Source: Mycolicibacterium tusciae JS617 (GTDB taxonomy: Bacteria > Actinomycetota > Actinomycetes > Mycobacteriales > Mycobacteriaceae). Taken from it: a stretch of 64,000 nt of DNA. The notes under the pieces were generated by a model, which saw only the letters and a program-made list of their open reading frames with translations, had not been told where the DNA came from and ran no database searches. Made by a program: the position numbers and the translations under genes. Of this stretch, positions 60,729 to 64,000 are shown in pieces. Within the stretch, counting starts at the first letter, position 1, and the number at the start of each line of letters is the position of its first letter. Location: contig NZ_KI912270.1 in NCBI RefSeq assembly GCF_000243415.2, positions 4,340,001 to 4,404,000 of the forward strand. The letters are read 5' to 3'.

Positions 60729-61339
60729 CCCTCTCCGGTCGACTGTGGTCCGCCAATGCCGACTTGGCCGCCGACGCGTTGGCGCATCCGTTCATCCGTG
60801 GGCTCGGTAACGGCTCACTGAACCGTGAAATTTTCGCCGGCTATGTCGCCCAGGATGCGTTCTTCCTCGAAGCCTTTGCGCGCGCGTACGCTTTGGCCCT
60901 GGCTCGCAGCTCCGATACGCCCACGCTGATCGCGTTGGCCGGCTTGATCGCCGGTGTCGCCGACGAGTTGGGGCTCCACAACTCCTATGCCGCGCGCTGG
61001 GGCATCGATATGGCCGGCGTCGAACCCTCGCCTGCGACGCTGGCCTATACCGACTTTCTTCTCGCGACCGCGGCAACACACGCGCTGGGCGTGACGCTCG
61101 CGGCGATGACTCCGTGCATGCGCCTCTACGCCTGGCTCGGGTCGTCGCTGGATGCGGGCGCAGCCGGTCAGTACGCGGAGTGGGTAGAGACGTACGCCGA
61201 TGCCGGCTTCGGCAGTCTGGCATCGGCGCTCGAAGGCCTACTCGACCAGCATGCCGACGACAGCCCTGCTGTCAGTGAGGCTTACCGGCGCGCGATGCGG
61301 CTCGAGGTGCAGTTCTTCGAGTCAGCACTGCCACTCTGA
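60725..61339 (+). CDS. TenA-family protein with catalytic Cys
   Basis: A 204-residue TenA protein with the expected active-site set: Asp44 in VAQDAFFLEAFARAY, Tyr108 in LAYTDFLL, Cys131 in MTPCMRLYAWLG, and Glu194 in LEVQFFESAL. TenA aminohydrolases take ammonia off thiamin-derived pyrimidines (salvage). No thi gene or TPP riboswitch was noted nearby. Coupled to the first TenA-like gene and followed by the P450 gene after 22 bp, so a heteromeric pair is conceivable. Confidence 0.88.
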   Translation: MTLSGRLWSANADLAADALAHPFIRGLGNGSLNREIFAGYVAQDAFFLEAFARAYALALARSSDTPTLIALAGLIAGVADELGLHNSYAARWGIDMAGVEPSPATLAYTDFLLATAATHALGVTLAAMTPCMRLYAWLGSSLDAGAAGQYAEWVETYADAGFGSLASALEGLLDQHADDSPAVSEAYRRAMRLEVQFFESALPL

Positions 61340-61361
61340 GAGCGCGACTACGCTCCGCTGG

Positions 61362-64000
61362 ATGAAACTGGGACCGTCTCCAGCCCCCGAATTGGATGGA
61401 ATCCCCTCCGCCGAGGGCGCTCTTCCTGGGCCGGAACTACTGGTCGGGCGCCCGTACGCGCTGCCGATCGACCTCTTCGGCGAACTGCACGGCCCGTTGT
61501 TCTACGCCGACTACGACGGCGAGCGCAAGCTCTATGCCTGTTCTGCCGAATTGGTCGAGGAGCTGTGCGACGAGGACCGATTCGCCAAGAACCTCACCAA
61601 ATCGCTGGACCGAGTCCGGCCGCTGGCCGGCGACGGACTCTTCACGAGTTACTACGGCGAATCCAACTGGCAGAAGGCCCATGACGTCCTGCTGCCCGGT
61701 TTCAGCTACGCCGGGCTGCGCAACTACCACTCCGCGATGCTCGACATCAACTGCGAGCTCATCAACCGTTGGGACGCCAGCGTCGGCAAGCAGCCGGTCG
61801 ACGTGTCCACCGACCTTCAGAAGCTCGCGATGGACACCGTCGGGCTGGCCGGATTCGGAGCCAGATTCAACTCCTATGACTACGACGGCCTGGCTCCGAT
61901 CCCCGCGAGCTTCACCGCGGCGCTGTCCGAGGTGTTCCAAAACGGGACGACGCCCGAGTTCAATGCCGAGCTGGCCAATCTGCATGCGTATTTCGATGAC
62001 CTGACCGCCGCCCACCGATCCGGTGCGGCCGAGGCGGCGGACGACCTTCTGTTCGTCATGCTCGGCCACGATGACAACGGTGCGCCGCTGCTCGATCGGG
62101 ACAATATCAACAACCAGATCATGACCTTCCTGATCGCAGGTCAGCTCACCACCTCCGAGCTGATGCCCACTACGGTGTACAACGTCGTGCATCACCCCGC
62201 AGTGCTGGCCCGCGTACGCGCCGAGGCGGACGAGGTGTTCGGAACCGACGACGACTACCTGCCCACGTACGATGACATCGGCAGGTTCAGCTATCTGCGC
62301 CAGGTCATCAACGAGACGCTGCGACTGTCCCCACCGGTGCTGGAGTTCGATCGAATGGCGTTGTCGGACACCGTCATCGGTGGACAGTATCCCGTCAAGA
62401 AGGGTGAGGCTGTCTCGGTGATCACCGGAGCGCTGCACCGTCAGCCGGAGTGGGGCGACAACGTCGAGTTCTTCGACCCTGACCGCTTCTCACCGGAGCG
62501 GTCCGAGTCCCGTCCCGCCAGCCTGTTCAAACCGTTCGGCACCGGGGCACGTTCATGCATCGGACGCCAGTTCGCGCTGCACGAGGCGACCCTGGCAATC
62601 GCGCGCCTGATCCACCGGTACCGGCTCATCGACTCGCAACACTATGCGCTGCAATGGGATAGCCCCACCAGCCGGCGTCCGGTCGGGTTCCATCTCGACC
62701 TCATCCGGCGTAGCGCCGACGACCGTCGAACCCACGTCACGACCGCGGCGGCCACCTCCCCTCAACCGACGGCCGGTCCTGTGGGAGCCGTCAGAGCCGG
62801 CACCACCTTGGCGGTGCTGCACGGTTCCAACCTGGGCACCTGCCGGGCGCTCGCCAAACAACTGGCGGAGGAGGCCGCCGACAAGGGATGCCAGACATCC
62901 GTTGCGCCGCTTGACAGTGCAGCGGGCCGATTGCCCGAAGTCGATGTCACGCTGATCGTCGCATCGTCCTACAACGGCCAGCCCACCGACGATGCCCGCG
63001 CATTTCTGGCCTGGCTCACCGGAGGTGACGCGGCGCTGGACGGCACACCGCTTTTCGCGGTGCTGGGAGTCGGCGACCACAACTGGGCCGACACTTATCA
63101 GGCCATACCCAAGCGCATCGACCAAAGGCTGGGCGAGCTGGGCGGCATATGCCTGGTGCCGAGGGCTTCGGCCGACACCTCGGGTGACCTCACTGGCACC
63201 GTCGAGGAGTTCTCCACCGCGCTCTGGGCAGCCGTCACCGAGCGTTTCGGCGATCCAGACGCCGCCCCCGTCAGCGACACCGATGAACCGCTCTATGAGC
63301 TGCACCCGATTACCGGTCCGGTGACGACGGCCATCGACAGCCGCTTCGCAGTGACGCCGATGACCGTGCTCGAGAACACCGAGCTTGTCAGCGACGCGGC
63401 CTTCGGGCAGGCCAAACACTATGTGCGCGTTGCGCTTCCTGAAGGCGCCGACTATCACACCGGCGATCACCTGACCGTTCTCGCTGACAATCCGCCCCAA
63501 CTGGTCGACACAGTGGTCGAACTGCTCGAGATCGACCCCGACCTGCGTCTGTCGATCAACCCGCGACGTAGTTCCCGGCGCCTCATCGCCCTGGATCGCG
63601 AAGTCAGTGTGCGCGAGCTGCTCACTCATTTCGTAGAGCTGCGAAAGCCGGCGTCGCGCAGTCAATTAAAGCGACTGGCGGCCGCTAACCCGTGTGTTCC
63701 CGAGCGGCAGCGTCTCGAAGAACTCGCGGCGGCGAACGAGCCTTCAGTACTCAGCACCCTTGAATGCCTGCTGGAGTTCCCCGCGTGCGAGGTGACGGGC
63801 GAAGAACTGCTTGAACTTCTCGAGCCGATGACGCCTCGGCACTATTCCATCGCGTCGTCATCGCGGTTGTCACCACAGGTCGTCGGGCTGGTCGTCAGTG
63901 TGCTCGGTGCACCCGCCCGCTCGGGCCACGGTCGGTTCACGGGCGTGGCTTCCAACCATCTCGCCGCGATCGCGCCGGGAGAGCTGATCCGGGCCCGGGT
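61362..64000 (+). CDS. CYP102-type self-sufficient P450/NADPH-P450 reductase (3' end outside window)
   Basis: 879 residues are visible; family length is about 1050. The P450 domain has DGLFTSYYGESNWQKAHDVL, the ExxR helix INETLRLSPP (Glu318, Arg321), and the heme loop PFGTGARSCIGRQFA (Cys399). The I-helix reads FLIAGQLTTSELM where P450 BM3 has AGHETTS, so the acidic residue before Thr is Leu. The flavodoxin domain starts near residue 477 (LAVLHGSNLGT), with ASSYNGQPTDDA and GDHNWADTYQ, and the FAD domain has RHYSIASSS. Likely acts on fatty acids or alkanes. No clear ribosome binding site, so it may depend on tenA upstream. Confidence 0.92.
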   Translation, partial: MKLGPSPAPELDGIPSAEGALPGPELLVGRPYALPIDLFGELHGPLFYADYDGERKLYACSAELVEELCDEDRFAKNLTKSLDRVRPLAGDGLFTSYYGESNWQKAHDVLLPGFSYAGLRNYHSAMLDINCELINRWDASVGKQPVDVSTDLQKLAMDTVGLAGFGARFNSYDYDGLAPIPASFTAALSEVFQNGTTPEFNAELANLHAYFDDLTAAHRSGAAEAADDLLFVMLGHDDNGAPLLDRDNINNQIMTFLIAGQLTTSELMPTTVYNVVHHPAVLARVRAEADEVFGTDDDYLPTYDDIGRFSYLRQVINETLRLSPPVLEFDRMALSDTVIGGQYPVKKGEAVSVITGALHRQPEWGDNVEFFDPDRFSPERSESRPASLFKPFGTGARSCIGRQFALHEATLAIARLIHRYRLIDSQHYALQWDSPTSRRPVGFHLDLIRRSADDRRTHVTTAAATSPQPTAGPVGAVRAGTTLAVLHGSNLGTCRALAKQLAEEAADKGCQTSVAPLDSAAGRLPEVDVTLIVASSYNGQPTDDARAFLAWLTGGDAALDGTPLFAVLGVGDHNWADTYQAIPKRIDQRLGELGGICLVPRASADTSGDLTGTVEEFSTALWAAVTERFGDPDAAPVSDTDEPLYELHPITGPVTTAIDSRFAVTPMTVLENTELVSDAAFGQAKHYVRVALPEGADYHTGDHLTVLADNPPQLVDTVVELLEIDPDLRLSINPRRSSRRLIALDREVSVRELLTHFVELRKPASRSQLKRLAAANPCVPERQRLEELAAANEPSVLSTLECLLEFPACEVTGEELLELLEPMTPRHYSIASSSRLSPQVVGLVVSVLGAPARSGHGRFTGVASNHLAAIAPGELIRAR

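Noticed and set aside
61396..63665. Frames on both strands over the P450 gene
   Set aside because: The P450/reductase frame from 61362 runs unbroken to the window end and has all motifs; the others are shadows.

Overview
This window is high-GC chromosomal DNA from an actinobacterium, most likely a rapidly growing member of the Mycobacteriaceae (Mycolicibacterium type). This is inferred from gene content: an MpaB-type oxygenase, PPOX/LLM coenzyme-F420-type oxidoreductases, a flavin-free mycobacterial type methylenetetrahydrofolate reductase, SelO, a HelD/HelR-type RNA polymerase recycling ATPase, a MoxR/DUF58/VWA operon, several acyl-CoA enzymes, and SigF-type promoters (GTTT-N15-GGGTAA). No tRNA, rRNA, insertion sequence, phage gene or CRISPR array was seen. 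Almost every base lies in a gene. The only gene-free stretch over 300 bp is 10463-10841, which holds a shared 27-bp element and three copies of a palindromic repeat. The species cannot be named from sequence reading alone.

Layout. 1-8.4 kb: a left-truncated serine hydrolase, then a reverse-strand series from the MTHFR-like gene through hrpA, a glutaminyl-cyclase-like lipoprotein and a PPOX enzyme to an FAD oxidoreductase. 8.4-11.8 kb: selO, an ECF sigma factor, an AhpD-like gene and the decayed C-terminus of a large LuxR (LAL) regulator, linked by shared upstream elements. 11.8-16.1 kb: nitroreductase, NAD(P)-binding SDR, a TetR/MpaB pair with a clear operator, and a metallophosphoesterase. 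16.2-18.5 kb: a helD/helR gene preceded by a match to the rifamycin-associated element. 18.5-24 kb: small metabolic genes and a MarR-MFS pair. 24-29.6 kb: an acyl-CoA block (one acyl-CoA dehydrogenase broken by a 4-bp duplication, a second intact one, a double-length CaiB/BaiF protein, and a LysR regulator). 29.6-33.8 kb: SDR, TetR and a DUF3516-type helicase. 33.9-36.2 kb: a three-gene overlapping operon (MFS, HD protein, small membrane protein).

36.3-40.3 kb: aldo/keto reductase, GH16 hydrolase, LLM oxidoreductase, SDR and a small secreted protein. 40.3-43.9 kb: two converging transcription units, each with a SigF-type promoter, encoding a zinc alcohol dehydrogenase plus an unknown protein on one strand and Mn-catalase, hemerythrin and a 40-residue acidic protein on the other. 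This looks like a general-stress/peroxide block. 44.1-49.1 kb: a six-gene MoxR/DUF58/VWA operon in which almost every gene overlaps the next. 49.2-57.3 kb: SnoaL-like protein, TesB thioesterase, PPOX protein, lipoprotein, amidase, crotonase, MHS transporter and ThrE exporter. 57.4-64 kb: a second metallophosphoesterase, then a formate/nitrite-family channel, cyanase, two TenA-like proteins and a right-truncated CYP102-type self-sufficient P450.

The most interesting points are the probable rifamycin-inducible helR with its element at the transcription start; the FNT-cyanase-TenA-TenA-CYP102 cluster, whose P450 has an altered I-helix motif; the SigF block with small ORFs; and the triple palindromic repeat that carries a copy of the adjacent gene's 3' end.
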